DNA from: SM23-73-3 sp964580215
Lineage (GTDB): Bacteria > Zixibacteria > MSB-5A5 > SM1-73
DNA length: 64,000 bases
Assembly: GCA_964580215.1 (NCBI GenBank)
Contig: CAZOJT010000002.1
Span: forward strand, 1-64,000
Direction: 5' to 3'
Shown here: piece after piece, positions 35,801 through 43,945 of the stretch
How positions within the stretch are numbered: position 1 is the stretch's first letter
How the letters are laid out: each line of letters opens with the position of its first letter
Notes under the pieces: model-generated
What the model was told of the DNA's origin: nothing
Database searches by the model: none
What the model saw: only the letters and a program-made list of their open reading frames with translations
Position numbers and translations under genes: made by a program

Positions 35801-36014
35801 CCCGGGGCCAGTTGTTGTTAGGAGATATGCTGGCACATCCGACCTCGCCACATTAGCAGCCGAAATCCTCGGACTGTCTAAGATGGATTGGAACTCTGGT
35901 GACCTTTATGCGAGGCTTCCTGCGACTGTTCGGTCATCAAAACGCATCGCTCGTATTGGTTCGCTTTTGGATCGATTTAGCAACTCCTCCTACGACTACC
36001 GTCTTTTTATGTAA
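32877..36014 (+). CDS. Single-chain SIR2-APAZ-short Argonaute (fused SPARSA-like defence effector)
   Basis: 1045 residues in one chain. SIR2 domain (about 20-290): 'LFLGAGAS' (25-32), 'TTNFD' (141-145), catalytic-type His185 in 'SLHGDY', 'SGYSGRD' (223-229). APAZ-like region (about 310-600). Argonaute start 'PLRFAHDAQ...LRGLANNGPFDL' (about 580-620), MID with 'YRDKCRVWWWLSIALYAK' (Y770, K773), PIWI with 'AFVGLGYAIN' (803-812) and 'VVIHKQTPF' (882-890). The first PIWI Asp is replaced (Phe804) and the usual HRDG reads HKQT, so slicing should be lost, as in short Argonautes. In the two-gene Sir2-APAZ/pAgo systems, guide-directed recognition of invader nucleic acid triggers NAD+ hydrolysis and cell death; the same is inferred here. 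Higher GC and different codon use from neighbours, repeat-flanked. No clear SD. Confidence 0.88.
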   Translation: MDIPTLEIDAFVRSVGVNRRSPHALFLGAGASMSSGVPSAEACIWQWKRSIFCTKNPGLEEQVSELSLPAVQDRIDRWLQVNAFFPVDGQDEYSYFIEKCLPIADDRRRFFEPWIRKARPHVGYRLLCLLAEAELFRSIWTTNFDGLVARAAADFNLTPIEVGFDCKERAFRQPERNELVCISLHGDYRYDQLKNTKNELQTQEDELRAALISTLKTHSLVVSGYSGRDASVMDALRVAILQEDVKGKVYWCGFSDEPAGEVADLLLAALEKKREAYYIPGAAFDDVMTRLAHHCLKDSHLDKAKLIVGNYADSENLKRNAFSVPQAAPTAIIKSNAWPISCPSEMFEFQLREWPGEHVWKWLAEKTAGHQIVAVPFKKVLAFGTLDKIHDVFNDLIEGEIKRVPIGEQDIRYEEGAVVSLLRQALVRSIADKRGLGTDGSRVLWKKEKNNAEREGGQSFDVHQAVRLSLRKIGGQMYVAIDPSLYFPAETQDNKQAIRNIRLRILGYQHNDKFNAALNDWRAVILQPGQPTNFDFPAGSAAFQFIMESAPAFASIRHPRRNALKIEDSIGPLIHHRGIEIPEQPLRFAHDAQSVVKDTLPLRGLANNGPFDLNLSTQAHEGRITIAVICPRAEAPLLERFLVDGSRCHNPQRGTREEYLVPYAGFENVYRTPIAFPSRGAPLWYTLPEIDSRLDERDGALDLSRKIRDGVSSLAATGRPIILIFTPDRWQRWRGFKNDEEMFDVHDLVKAYCVQRGIATQFLDQDTLGYRDKCRVWWWLSIALYAKAMRTPWVLDGLQADTAFVGLGYAINQQANTGKHIVLGCSHLYNAQGQGLQFRLSRIENPIISGGNPFLSFEDARRLGETIRTLFWESHLKLPGRVVIHKQTPFRKEEQQGLKAGLQGVNELELIEINFESALRYISSKPTESGFEPDGFPVRRGTVVKLTDYEALLWVHGSTEAAKASWTYFQGKRRIPGPVVVRRYAGTSDLATLAAEILGLSKMDWNSGDLYARLPATVRSSKRIARIGSLLDRFSNSSYDYRLFM

Positions 36015-36027
36015 GATAAGTTAGTAG

Positions 36028-36050
36028 GTCAGGTGCCCTGTGCACCTGAC
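36028..36050 (+). repeat. Hairpin just after the SIR2-Argonaute gene
   Basis: GTCAGGTGC / GCACCTGAC, 9-bp stem with loop CCTGT, 14 bases after the stop. No T-run. Confidence 0.45.
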
Positions 36051-36147
36051 ACCAAGATAAGTGATGAAGATAATAGAAATCAAATAGAAAAACTTGCTGA
36101 GTAACTCACCTACCCCTCTTGTCAAGGAAGCAAAAACAAAAATTAAA

Positions 36148-36180
36148 GTCCCCCTGATAAGGGGGATTTAGGGGGTTCTA
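36148..36180. repeat. Right direct repeat flanking the SIR2-Argonaute gene
   Basis: GTCCCCCTGATAAGGGGGAT then TTAGGGGGTTCTA; see 32506-32539. The end of this repeat merges with the terminator at 36171. Confidence 0.65.
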
Positions 36181-36196
36181 AAACCCCCATTTTTTG
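36171..36196 (+). terminator. Intrinsic terminator downstream of the SIR2-Argonaute gene
   Basis: GGGGGTT / AACCCCC with loop CTAA, followed by ATTTTTTG. 157 bases after the stop codon. Confidence 0.6.
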
Positions 36197-36251
36197 TGTT
36201 CTGTCAGGAGTTACTCCTGACAGTGGCGTCAGGTCTAGAACCTAACATTAT

Positions 36252-36282
36252 GTTGGGGCGGGGGTTGAACCCCCGCCCCAAC
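36252..36282. repeat. GGGGCGGGGGTT palindrome
   Basis: GTTGGGGCGGGGGTT paired with AACCCCCGCCCCAAC around a very small loop. The rest of 36197-36466 has no gene that I see. Confidence 0.6.
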
Positions 36283-36466
36283 TTGTCTGACCCGTAGCCT
36301 CTCTTACCACAAAGAGCAAATTCACCACAACCTTAATGGTGAAAAGGATAGCTCCCCTGTTTATGGAGAGCATATCCTGTTTTGCGCTCGTCTTGAAATC
36401 CCTTTTTCCTGGCGAGCAACGCAGACAATTGAATGCTCTCTCGGATATCCAGAAAGGAGATTAGAT

Positions 36467-37039
36467 ATGAACCATCCAATTGATCCACACCCTGAGTCTA
36501 ATCGAAGGGCTGACCCTGAGACTAATCCAAGCGACGACTCCAGGTATTTGAAGTTCATTGAGCTATTGATCGACAAGAGTATTAAAAGATTACAAAGCAA
36601 ATCCTATAAGCCGAAAATCCAGGATGCCTTAAGAGCTATCCGGCTTAAGGACAAAGCATTCCAAACCTCGGAAGCCGAAAAATTCTTCTGGCAGGAAATA
36701 GAAGCCATAAGAAATGAGGAATTACCAAAACTCTATCCCGAAACCGAACCCCTCGACCTCGAATCTCAAATCACCAATACCATCGCAGGATTGAAATACC
36801 TGGTAACAAATGGCATTCTTCCGGTTAAGACCATCACCGATACTTTCAACCAGAACAGATCCAAAGAAAGTCAGCTTACTTACTCCCGTCTTGGCCGTAT
36901 CCTGTCCGCCATGGGCTTCCGAAAAGCAAAAACGCCAAGTGGTTGCTCCGCCATCATTTGGGACGAAAAGCTCCTTCTTCAGGATACAAGTATAAATATC
37001 CACAATTCGTTGCAGGAGAACGAACTGGAGGAAAAGTGA
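36467..37039 (+). CDS. Unknown protein with a winged-helix-like C terminus
   Basis: 190 residues with a good SD (AAAGGAGATT). The first 30 residues are polar and Pro-rich. The middle is helical ('YLKFIELLIDKSIKRLQSKSYKPKIQDALRAIRLKD', 'EAEKFFWQEIEAIRNEELPKLYP'). The last third, 'ITDTFNQNRSKESQLTYSRLGRILSAMGFRKAKTPSGCSAIIWDEKLL', has the spacing of a winged helix with a beta-wing, as seen at the ends of some primase/helicase and plasmid proteins. Family not recognised. It lies 450 bases downstream of the SIR2-Argonaute gene on the same strand, so it could be accessory to it, but the terminator at 36171 argues for a separate transcript. Confidence 0.65.
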   Translation: MNHPIDPHPESNRRADPETNPSDDSRYLKFIELLIDKSIKRLQSKSYKPKIQDALRAIRLKDKAFQTSEAEKFFWQEIEAIRNEELPKLYPETEPLDLESQITNTIAGLKYLVTNGILPVKTITDTFNQNRSKESQLTYSRLGRILSAMGFRKAKTPSGCSAIIWDEKLLLQDTSINIHNSLQENELEEK

Positions 37040-37207
37040 GAAAAAAATTAAAATTACCACCAGAAGCACCAGATGCACCAGAAGCACCGGTCAAACATCA
37101 TCATTCAAGGAAGGCTGAAAAAAATAAAAATGAGCTACAGAAAGCCCAGAACCGCCAGTATCGCAGGTCGAAGGGGGAAGGCTCTAACAGGGCAAGAAAA
37201 TCAGGCC

Positions 37208-38596
37208 CTACTGCCCGATCTGGTATTCTTTTATTTTATAGAGAAGTGAGCGGTAGCTTATCTCCAGAAGCTGGGCGGCTTTTCTTCTGTTCCAGTTGGT
37301 CTTGTTGAGAGCTTGGGTGATTAAGGCTTTCTCCTCTGTCGCCACCGCAGTGCCCACTCTTTTTTTCAGGGAGAAACCTCTTTCATCGGAGAATGAACCG
37401 GTGGACACGGAGGTGGAGGTTAATTCACCGGAGAGACGTTTGATGGTATCCAGAACAATGTTTTCGTCTTCTCTGACCACGATCTGCTTGATTATATTTT
37501 CCAGTTGTCGCACGTTTCCGGGCCAGTCGAAACCCTGTAAAAGCTCTATGGTGGCAGATGAAAGGGGACGATACTTTTTGTTGTATAGAGTGTAATACTT
37601 TTGCAGGAAATGTTCGATCAACAGAGGAATGTCCTCACATTTTTCCCGCAATGGAGGCAAATTCAAAGTGACCTCATTCAGACGATAGAACAGATCCTCT
37701 CTTATGGTTCCATCTTTTAAAGCCTTTTCCAAATCTCGGTTGGTGGCACAAACGATCCTTGTATCCACTTTGATGGTCTTTATTCCCCCCACCCGCATGA
37801 ACTCGTATTGCTCTAAAACCTGAAGCAGTTTGGATTGCAATTCCAGGGGCATGTCGCCGATCTCATCTAAAAAGACGGTCCCCTTATTTGCCATCTCAAG
37901 CCTTCCCGGTTTGGTCTTATGCGCCCCGGTGAAAGCTCCTTTCTCGTAGCCAAAAAGCTCAGCCTCCAGAAGCTCCCTGGGAATGGCGGCACAATTTACT
38001 TTGACGAAAGGTCCTTCTTTGCGGCCCGAAAGAGAATGAAGCATCCTTGCCACTATCTCCTTGCCGGTGCCCGACTCGCCCCGGATCAAAACGGTCAGTT
38101 CACTATCCGCCACCTGCTCGATCACCGCCTTTATCTGAAGCATGCCGGAACTATCTCCGATCAGCCTCTCATATTGAGATTTTGTCCTCAGCTCCGATCT
38201 TAAATGATCCAGTTCCTGTTTGAGGCGATTCTTCTCTAAAACACTTTGAATGTGGATCTCTACCTCTTTGAAGTCGAAGGGCTTGTTGATGAACTCAGAA
38301 GCCCCCTTTTTAATGGACTCCACCACATTTTTGGTCTCTCCATGGCATGAGAGCATGATCACCTCGGCAGGACGATCCATGGACTTGATCTTGTCTAAAA
38401 CCTCCAGTCCTTTCATCCCGGGCATCTCTATATCCAAAAGGACCAGATTGGGACGGGCTTTGGAAACCATCTGTAATCCTTCCAGTCCGTCTTTGGCGGA
38501 GAGGATATGGTAGGTGCCTCCCAGTCCCTCGCTCAAAATCCAGGAAACCTTTGGATCATCATCGATGACCAATATCTTTACTTTTTCTTTATCCAT
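37208..38596 (-). CDS. Sigma-54-dependent response regulator (NtrC family)
   Basis: 462 residues. Receiver (1-120) with acidic pocket 'IDDD' and phospho-acceptor Asp55 in 'LVLLDIEMPG'; AAA+ domain with Walker A 'GESGTGKE', an intact sigma-54 loop 'EKGAFTGAHK', Walker B 'GTVFLDEIGDM', arginine 'FREDLFYRL'-type 'IREDLFYRLNEVTLNLPPLREKCEDIP'; C-terminal Fis HTH 'RRKAAQLLEISYRSLLYKIKEYQIGQ'. It activates sigma-54 promoters on phosphorylation, most likely by the kinases encoded upstream at 38810 and 40930. Its 3' end has a diverged partial copy at 32299. Confidence 0.93.
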   Translation of the reverse strand: MDKEKVKILVIDDDPKVSWILSEGLGGTYHILSAKDGLEGLQMVSKARPNLVLLDIEMPGMKGLEVLDKIKSMDRPAEVIMLSCHGETKNVVESIKKGASEFINKPFDFKEVEIHIQSVLEKNRLKQELDHLRSELRTKSQYERLIGDSSGMLQIKAVIEQVADSELTVLIRGESGTGKEIVARMLHSLSGRKEGPFVKVNCAAIPRELLEAELFGYEKGAFTGAHKTKPGRLEMANKGTVFLDEIGDMPLELQSKLLQVLEQYEFMRVGGIKTIKVDTRIVCATNRDLEKALKDGTIREDLFYRLNEVTLNLPPLREKCEDIPLLIEHFLQKYYTLYNKKYRPLSSATIELLQGFDWPGNVRQLENIIKQIVVREDENIVLDTIKRLSGELTSTSVSTGSFSDERGFSLKKRVGTAVATEEKALITQALNKTNWNRRKAAQLLEISYRSLLYKIKEYQIGQ

Positions 38597-38809
38597 AGTT
38601 TTTTACAGGATAGTAGATTTTTCTAATTTTATCTATTTTTACGTGCACTGCTTTTTCTATTATCGGCAGAAATCAAAACTTATAAAGGAGTGCATCGACT
38701 GCAATCCCTTTGCTTATAGTCGTAGATTTTCCGCAGGTATGAACCATACGGTTCATATCGCAGGACCCATAGGACATATTTAATTTTCTAATCCTAAATG
38801 CCAAAAAGT
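38597..38809. repeat. Spacer with GAACCATACGGTTC box
   Basis: GTATGAACCATACGGTTCAT followed by ATCGCAGGACCCATAGGAC (38738-38776). The same wording partly recurs at 30923-30943 and 42828-42844. Confidence 0.5.
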
Positions 38810-40894
38810 TTAGACCGTTGGCAGGTTCACAAAAAAGCTTGTGCCTTTTCCCGGTTGACTTTCCACCGAGACGAAACCTCCATGAGCCTTCACTATCCGC
38901 TCCACCACCGCCAACCCCAAACCGGTTCCCTCTTTTTTAGTGGTAAAATAGCGATCAAAGATCCGGGTTAGATTCTCAGAAGGGATTCCACATCCGCTAT
39001 CTGCTATGCCAATCCGGATAAACTCTCCTCCTTTTTTAGGATCTTTGTAAGTGTTATTGCTTACCCTTAATTCTCCGCCTTGGGGCATTGCCTCAATTGA
39101 ATTGAGAATTATGTTTAAAAAGACCTCCATCATCTGATTCTTGTCAACCAAAACCGTGTGTCCTTCCTTATACTCCTTTTTTAATGTTATATTTCTGGTA
39201 GCCAGATCTCGTTCCACCAGCTTCAATGCTTGATCGAGGAACGAAACAATGTCCCTTCTCTCCATCTCATATTTGTATGGATTGGAGAAGCTGACGATTT
39301 CTTTTACCAACCCATCCAAACGGAAGATTTCCTCTTCGACTAAGTTAAAGTATTTTTCTTTATCTTTAGCACTTGACCATTTTTCCTTTAGAAGTTGTAA
39401 GGTTCCTCTAATGTTAGTTAAAGGCTTTCTTAAATCGTGGGTGATCTCCGAAACTAAATTCCCCATGGTCACCAGACGAGTGGCATTGAGTAAGGATTTC
39501 TGTTTTTCATACACGGATGCCGATTGGGAGACGATTATAGAGATCAAGCGAATCTGTTCGGCGGATAAACTTTTTTGCTGGCGGTTTCCCACTGAAAGCA
39601 CCCCGTGGACGCTCCTCTCGGCAATTATGGGAAAGGAAGTTATTGAATCCACATGCGGTGATAAATCCGGGTCATCTTTTAAGCTTTCCTTGATCTTTGT
39701 GTTCACCTTCTCCGGATCGTAGATATCATCTTTTGCCAAGGGAATCATAAGATTTCGCTTATTATTTCCACGCCCTTGAGGCAGGTTCAAGATCAGTTCG
39801 TTTGCCTTTTCATTCCAGTCAAACCATAAAGCAAATTCAACCGGCATGATTGTTTTCGTTTTCTGAAAGATGAAACTGCAGACCTCCTGGAAGTTCTCCA
39901 TAAAAGAGAGTTGACTGGCAATATCATACAGGACCGCAAGTTCCTCGATTTTTCTCAAGTTCTGGTTGAAGTGTTCCGCATCGTCTATGGCAATAGCGAC
40001 TTGGGAGGCAAAGGTGGTCAAAAGCTTTAGATCGTTTTTGGTAAAGGGGCCTCCGCTGATTTTATCGCTTAAGTTAATTACTCCCAAAACGTTATCTTTA
40101 ACCTTTAAAGGAACACACAAGAGTGACCTGGTGGCATAATGCTTCTTGCTTAGAGAACTGAATCGGGAATCCTTTTCAATATTCTCCACCATCAAGGGAG
40201 TTCCCTTCAAAGCCACATAACCGGCGATGCTTGAACCTAATTCTAATCTGGTATACTTCACAATATCTGAACTCAAACCGATGGCGGCCTCAATGGTCAA
40301 TACATTCTCCGGCTTCTGAATAAGCATAATTGATCCGGATTTTGCCTCGATAACCCCAGTGGCTAAGGAGACGATCTTTTCCAGAAGAACCTTCAAATCC
40401 ACGGTGGTGCTCAAGGACGTTCCCGCCTTATACAGAGCATTCAGCTCCGCCACCTTTTTCTTCAACTCCAGATTTTTCTCTTTCAGCTCGGTCAAAAGTT
40501 TGATCCTATCTTTTTCCGCCCTTCGTTTCTCCAATGCCCTCTGTATGGTGAGCTTAAGTTCAGGAAATTCTATTGGCTTCATCAGATAATCATAGGCTCC
40601 CTGATTGATGGCGCTGATGGCTGATTCTAAGGAGGCATATGCGGTCATCAGGATAACTAAGGCATCCTCATCTTTTTTCCGTGCCGCTTTCAGAATATCC
40701 AACCCATCCACCCGCGGCATTTTTATATCTGTGATCACCAGATCGAAGTTATCTCTCTTTATCTTTGTGAGGGCTTCCTCGCCTTTTTCCACCGTGGTAA
40801 CCTCATACCCCACTTTGGAAAGCAGTGTCTGAAGGCTTTCGCACATTCCCTTTTCATCATCTACCACCAGTATTTTAGTACTATCATTCAGCAT
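38810..40894 (-). CDS. Hybrid signal protein: receiver-GAF-GAF-histidine kinase
   Basis: 694 residues. An N-terminal receiver with Asp56 ('LVITDIKMPR'), a short coiled coil (120-160), one GAF domain (about 165-305: 'AKSGSIMLIQKPENVLTIEAAIGL', 'SLLCVPLKVKDNVLGVINLSDK'), a second, weaker GAF-like region (about 320-465), then HisKA with H-box 'VSEITHDLRKPLTNIRG' and HATPase with 'NSIEAMPQGGEL', 'GIADSGCGIPS' and 'GTGLGLAVVERIVKAHGG'. It can take phosphate on its own receiver and pass signals to the NtrC regulator 213 bases downstream. SD AAGGGAAT. Confidence 0.9.
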   Translation of the reverse strand: MLNDSTKILVVDDEKGMCESLQTLLSKVGYEVTTVEKGEEALTKIKRDNFDLVITDIKMPRVDGLDILKAARKKDEDALVILMTAYASLESAISAINQGAYDYLMKPIEFPELKLTIQRALEKRRAEKDRIKLLTELKEKNLELKKKVAELNALYKAGTSLSTTVDLKVLLEKIVSLATGVIEAKSGSIMLIQKPENVLTIEAAIGLSSDIVKYTRLELGSSIAGYVALKGTPLMVENIEKDSRFSSLSKKHYATRSLLCVPLKVKDNVLGVINLSDKISGGPFTKNDLKLLTTFASQVAIAIDDAEHFNQNLRKIEELAVLYDIASQLSFMENFQEVCSFIFQKTKTIMPVEFALWFDWNEKANELILNLPQGRGNNKRNLMIPLAKDDIYDPEKVNTKIKESLKDDPDLSPHVDSITSFPIIAERSVHGVLSVGNRQQKSLSAEQIRLISIIVSQSASVYEKQKSLLNATRLVTMGNLVSEITHDLRKPLTNIRGTLQLLKEKWSSAKDKEKYFNLVEEEIFRLDGLVKEIVSFSNPYKYEMERRDIVSFLDQALKLVERDLATRNITLKKEYKEGHTVLVDKNQMMEVFLNIILNSIEAMPQGGELRVSNNTYKDPKKGGEFIRIGIADSGCGIPSENLTRIFDRYFTTKKEGTGLGLAVVERIVKAHGGFVSVESQPGKGTSFFVNLPTV

Positions 40895-40929
40895 AGATTC
40901 CCTTTCTTATTGGAAAAACAATATTCTAT

Positions 40930-42306
40930 TTATTCAGACGCTTTTGGTAAAGTGAGTAAAAAAGTTGTTCCCTTCTTCTTTCTTTTTGCCTGAATGGCGC
41001 CTCCGTGTCTTTGCATTATCCCGTAGCATATCCATAAACCCAGTCCGGTCCCTTTTCCCTCCTGCTTGGTGGTGAAGAATGGCTCAAAGATCCGGGAGAG
41101 GCTCTCCTCCGGTATCCCATAACCCGTATCTGAGAATTCAATTTCCACACTCTGGTCTGTATTTCGCGCGTTTATTATGATCTCTCCTCCTTCAGGCATG
41201 AAGTCTCTGGAGTTGACCAGAAGGTTAAGAAACACCTGCTTGAGTTGATCTTCAGACCCTATCACCGGGGACAGATTCTCAGACAGCTCTTTTTTGATTT
41301 TGATCTTTCTGTTCAAAAATTCTTTGTCTATCAAAGAAATGGTTTGTTTCAGGATGGAGGACAGATCCAAAAGAGTCATTTTATTTTTCTCCGGACGAGA
41401 GAAATCCAGAAGGCTTCTGACGATACGGGCGATGCGGTCAACCTCCTCCTTGATCATTTTAAGATTGCGCTGATTGGGATCGCCGTCATCAGTGCCCTCG
41501 GAGAGAATCAGAAGATAGTTTTTGATAATCCCCAAAGGGTTGTTAATCTCATGAGCCACAGAAGCTGACAATTGTCCCAATGCCGCCAGTTTTTCAGACT
41601 GGATAAGCTGTTTTTGGGTTCTTCTCAGCTCTGCGTTTATGCTCTTTTGATTTTCATAAAGTATGGCATTTTCTACTGCCACAGTGAGTTGATCCGCCAA
41701 AACCGAAATGAACTCTAAATCGCTGTCCACAAACCGTAGATTTGTCTTCTTGGGACCCAAAATCAAAATGCCAACAAGCTCATCTCTGCTTATCAAGGGA
41801 ACACATAGCCTACAGTCTAATGCTTTTAGAATTTCCATCTCAGGAACATCATCTTTAATATGGGGTTGAATTTCTTTGAAAAACAAAGGCTCCCTCTCGG
41901 AGAGAATCATTCTGGATAACACTCCATTTAGGTTGATCTCCCACTCATTCATCTTAGTAGACGATGTGGGTTGTATTCCTTTGAGCTTGAGGAAAGAGAG
42001 CATCTCTTGCTTTGGATCCCTGCGGAGCAATATCGCTATGCTTTTGATGCCTAATTGATCTACCAAAGTGGAAAGTGTCTGGCTCAGCAGAACTTCCAGA
42101 TCAAGTACTGAATTGAGCTTGCGGGAAAGTTCGAAGATGGTGTAGAGATCAAAGATTTTCTGTTTCAGTCTCCGGTTAGCCTGGGTGAGACGGTTGATCT
42201 TATCTTCTGTTGCTTTTTTAAAAAGATCAACCGATTCCAGGATTCTTCTTTCCACCTGGACATCCGATAGGTTTGGATGATTGGGTAAACTCTGCGGCTC
42301 AGACAT
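40930..42306 (-). CDS. Cytoplasmic GAF-domain histidine kinase
   Basis: 458 residues, no TM segment. N-terminal coiled coil, GAF (about 60-215: 'VDQLGIKSIAILLRRD...DCRLCVPLISRDELVGILILGPKK'), HisKA with 'LSASVAHEINNPLGIIKNY', HATPase with 'NSRDFMPEGGEIII', 'FSDTGYGIPEESLSRIFEPFFTTK' and 'GTGLGLWICYGIMQRHGG'. Paired with the neighbouring regulators by gene order. Confidence 0.9.
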   Translation of the reverse strand: MSEPQSLPNHPNLSDVQVERRILESVDLFKKATEDKINRLTQANRRLKQKIFDLYTIFELSRKLNSVLDLEVLLSQTLSTLVDQLGIKSIAILLRRDPKQEMLSFLKLKGIQPTSSTKMNEWEINLNGVLSRMILSEREPLFFKEIQPHIKDDVPEMEILKALDCRLCVPLISRDELVGILILGPKKTNLRFVDSDLEFISVLADQLTVAVENAILYENQKSINAELRRTQKQLIQSEKLAALGQLSASVAHEINNPLGIIKNYLLILSEGTDDGDPNQRNLKMIKEEVDRIARIVRSLLDFSRPEKNKMTLLDLSSILKQTISLIDKEFLNRKIKIKKELSENLSPVIGSEDQLKQVFLNLLVNSRDFMPEGGEIIINARNTDQSVEIEFSDTGYGIPEESLSRIFEPFFTTKQEGKGTGLGLWICYGIMQRHGGAIQAKRKKKGTTFLLTLPKASE

Positions 42307-42972
42307 AGGCTCAATTAAGTTGATGAAGGTTAAAACCCTTCTTCGTTTGTTAGTATAGTGGAGATGGCTTTAATTTAGTGTCTTCTCCAAGATAGTTGCT
42401 AATAGTGAATTTGATTTACCACAAATCTCAAGCCCCTGCGGAGAGCTAAACTTGGGTTTTTTCTTCCTCGACCCTCTCTCCCCTCTCCATAAAATGGAGT
42501 GGGGAACAAAGGGAGGTGAGGTCTTCAAAATGTCAACCTTGATGCCATCCCAAAATCGCAGAACTCAAAATCTTTCGTCTGTTATCCCTAAAGCAAAAGA
42601 CAACTTTAGAAAGATTCCAGTAACAAGCAAGCAACAAAGTAACTTGCATCATTTCCATTATTTTATGATCGGCAGAAAGGGAAGTAAATTAATCAAAATC
42701 TGCAAACTTTTGCAAATTTCGCTTTTTCAGTCAAAGCTATTACGTCAGGGACAAAGTCAGTCGTAGGGACAACCCTTGTGGCTGTCCTCACTAAGGTTAG
42801 GACAGGGACTAGCCCTGTCCCTATCCTATGGATCCTGCGGACATAAGATTTTTCCTTTACGTCGGGGACAAAGTGGGAAGTTGCAGATTCAGTGGAAAAG
42901 TAGGGGGCGATGCTCTGCCATCGTCCGAGAGCCAAGGCGGACACGGAGGGCTTGTTGAAAAAGCCAAACTTT
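42307..42972. other. Gene-free region with imperfect repeats
   Basis: Contains GTCAGGGACAAAGTCAGTCG and GTCGGGGACAAAGTGGGAAG (42744, 42862), and a hairpin AGGACAGGGACTAGCCCTGTCC (about 42801-42822). Open frames here are made of these repeats and have no SD. I see no gene. Confidence 0.5.
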
Positions 42973-43071
42973 GAGGCGGGATATGCGCATGCATTCATAC
43001 GAAAATTCCCGCCTCTATGAGCGACAATAACATATTACCCATAGGGCAGGGCATTTAGCCCTGCCAATAGG
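42973..43071 (-). repeat. Composite ~100-bp repeat, copy 1 (inverted relative to 53764-53861)
   Basis: On the minus strand it reads CTATTGGCAGGGCTAAATGC, CCTGCCCTATGGGT, a variable stretch, CATAGAGGCGGGAATTTTCG, TATGAATGCATGCGCATATC, CCGCC. The copy at 53764-53861 differs mainly in the variable middle. Nested palindromes inside. Confidence 0.8.
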
Positions 43072-43183
43072 GTTTTTCAACAGTCCCCGGAGGTTTACCC
43101 TTACACAGGTGACAGGGATTGTATTCCGGACAAAACACCGAAATAAAATCCCAGTTTTCTTGAAAGCAGGAAAGCTTGGTTTA

Positions 43184-43236
43184 GTAGCCGCCCAATCCAT
43201 TGGGCGTTTTATCTGCTCGATGAATCGAGCAACTAC
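43184..43236. repeat. Two-hairpin repeat GCCCAAT..ATTGGGC / GCTCGAT..ATCGAGC, copy 1
   Basis: A 53-bp element beginning and ending in GTAG-type ends (GTAGCCGCCCAATCCATTGG, then GCTCGATGAATCGAGCAACT). Its reverse complement is found at 55289-55341 just upstream of pta. Confidence 0.8.
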
Positions 43237-43341
43237 GCAAAAAGACCTTCTATTTTTGTGTCGGGATATTGTTATCCGGCACACCGGACTACGTTTACTT
43301 TTTCCTTATCTGATTAAACATCCCTCGTTCGGTTGGGAAAA

Positions 43342-43514
43342 CCAGCACCCAACTTAAGAGGTTGTCGAGAAATGTCATTCTGAGGCGTTAGCCGAAGAAT
43401 CTCAAATTTGTAACATGTTGAATTTATTAGATTCTTCCCCCGCCAAAGGCGGGGTCAGAATGACATAAAGGGCATTTTTGTGGTTTTTCGACACGCTCTT
43501 AAGTTAGGTGCTGG
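43342..43514. repeat. MITE-like nested palindrome element, copy 1
   Basis: Outer inverted ends CCAGCACCCAACTTAAGAG (43342-43360) and CTCTTAAGTTAGGTGCTGG (43496-43514), one mismatch. Inner arms GTCATTCTGA (43374) / TCAGAATGAC (43455) and GAAGAATCT / AGATTCTTC, with CCCCGCCAAAGGCGGGG inside. The inner part recurs inverted at 47235-47394. No coding content. Confidence 0.75.
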
Positions 43515-43667
43515 CGTTCTGTCTTTGGCTATGGAACTCAAAGAAAGTAAGTTCAGAATGTAGCGGAAATCTTTAGGTTTCCATTAATGGCAACCGGGGC
43601 CTTATGTTTTTAGGCTATTTATCTTTAACGTGGTAAAATTTAAAGACACAAGGCTTAACATAACACT

Positions 43668-43892
43668 TCATTCATCCGCAGATGATTTACTTTTTTCCCA
43701 CTCGTAGAATATGCACCTCCCCAGCTCTGGTGCATATTCATAACATTTCTTATAGCTTCCGAAAGGGATTCTTCCATCCAGGGCGAAACAGTCCAAATCC
43801 ATATCCTTACATGGAATCTCCTTGAAGTTTACCAGTGCTCTTTCCTCTTTGGGGACATCAGAAACAAGCTTATTTATCCATTTAGTTCTCAT
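43668..43892 (-). CDS. Small four-cysteine protein, unknown
   Basis: 74 residues: 'FKEIPCKDMDLDCFALDGRIPFGSYKKCYEYAPELGRCIFYEWEK' has four cysteines spaced C-x6-C-x13-C-x9-C and many aromatic residues. This could be a small metal-binding or disulfide protein. No signal peptide and no clear SD. It lies 53 bases upstream of nothing on its own strand but the NtrC gene at 43946 ends on its far side. I regard it as a possible gene only. Confidence 0.4.
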   Translation of the reverse strand: MRTKWINKLVSDVPKEERALVNFKEIPCKDMDLDCFALDGRIPFGSYKKCYEYAPELGRCIFYEWEKSKSSADE

Positions 43893-43945
43893 AGCATAAG
43901 AACCAGAAAATGAAATTAAATTTCAGTTGGGTTGGCAATACTCAA

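Noticed and set aside
42452..42998. Open frames of about 100 codons on both strands
   Set aside because: They consist largely of the GGGACAAAGT repeats; no translation signals.
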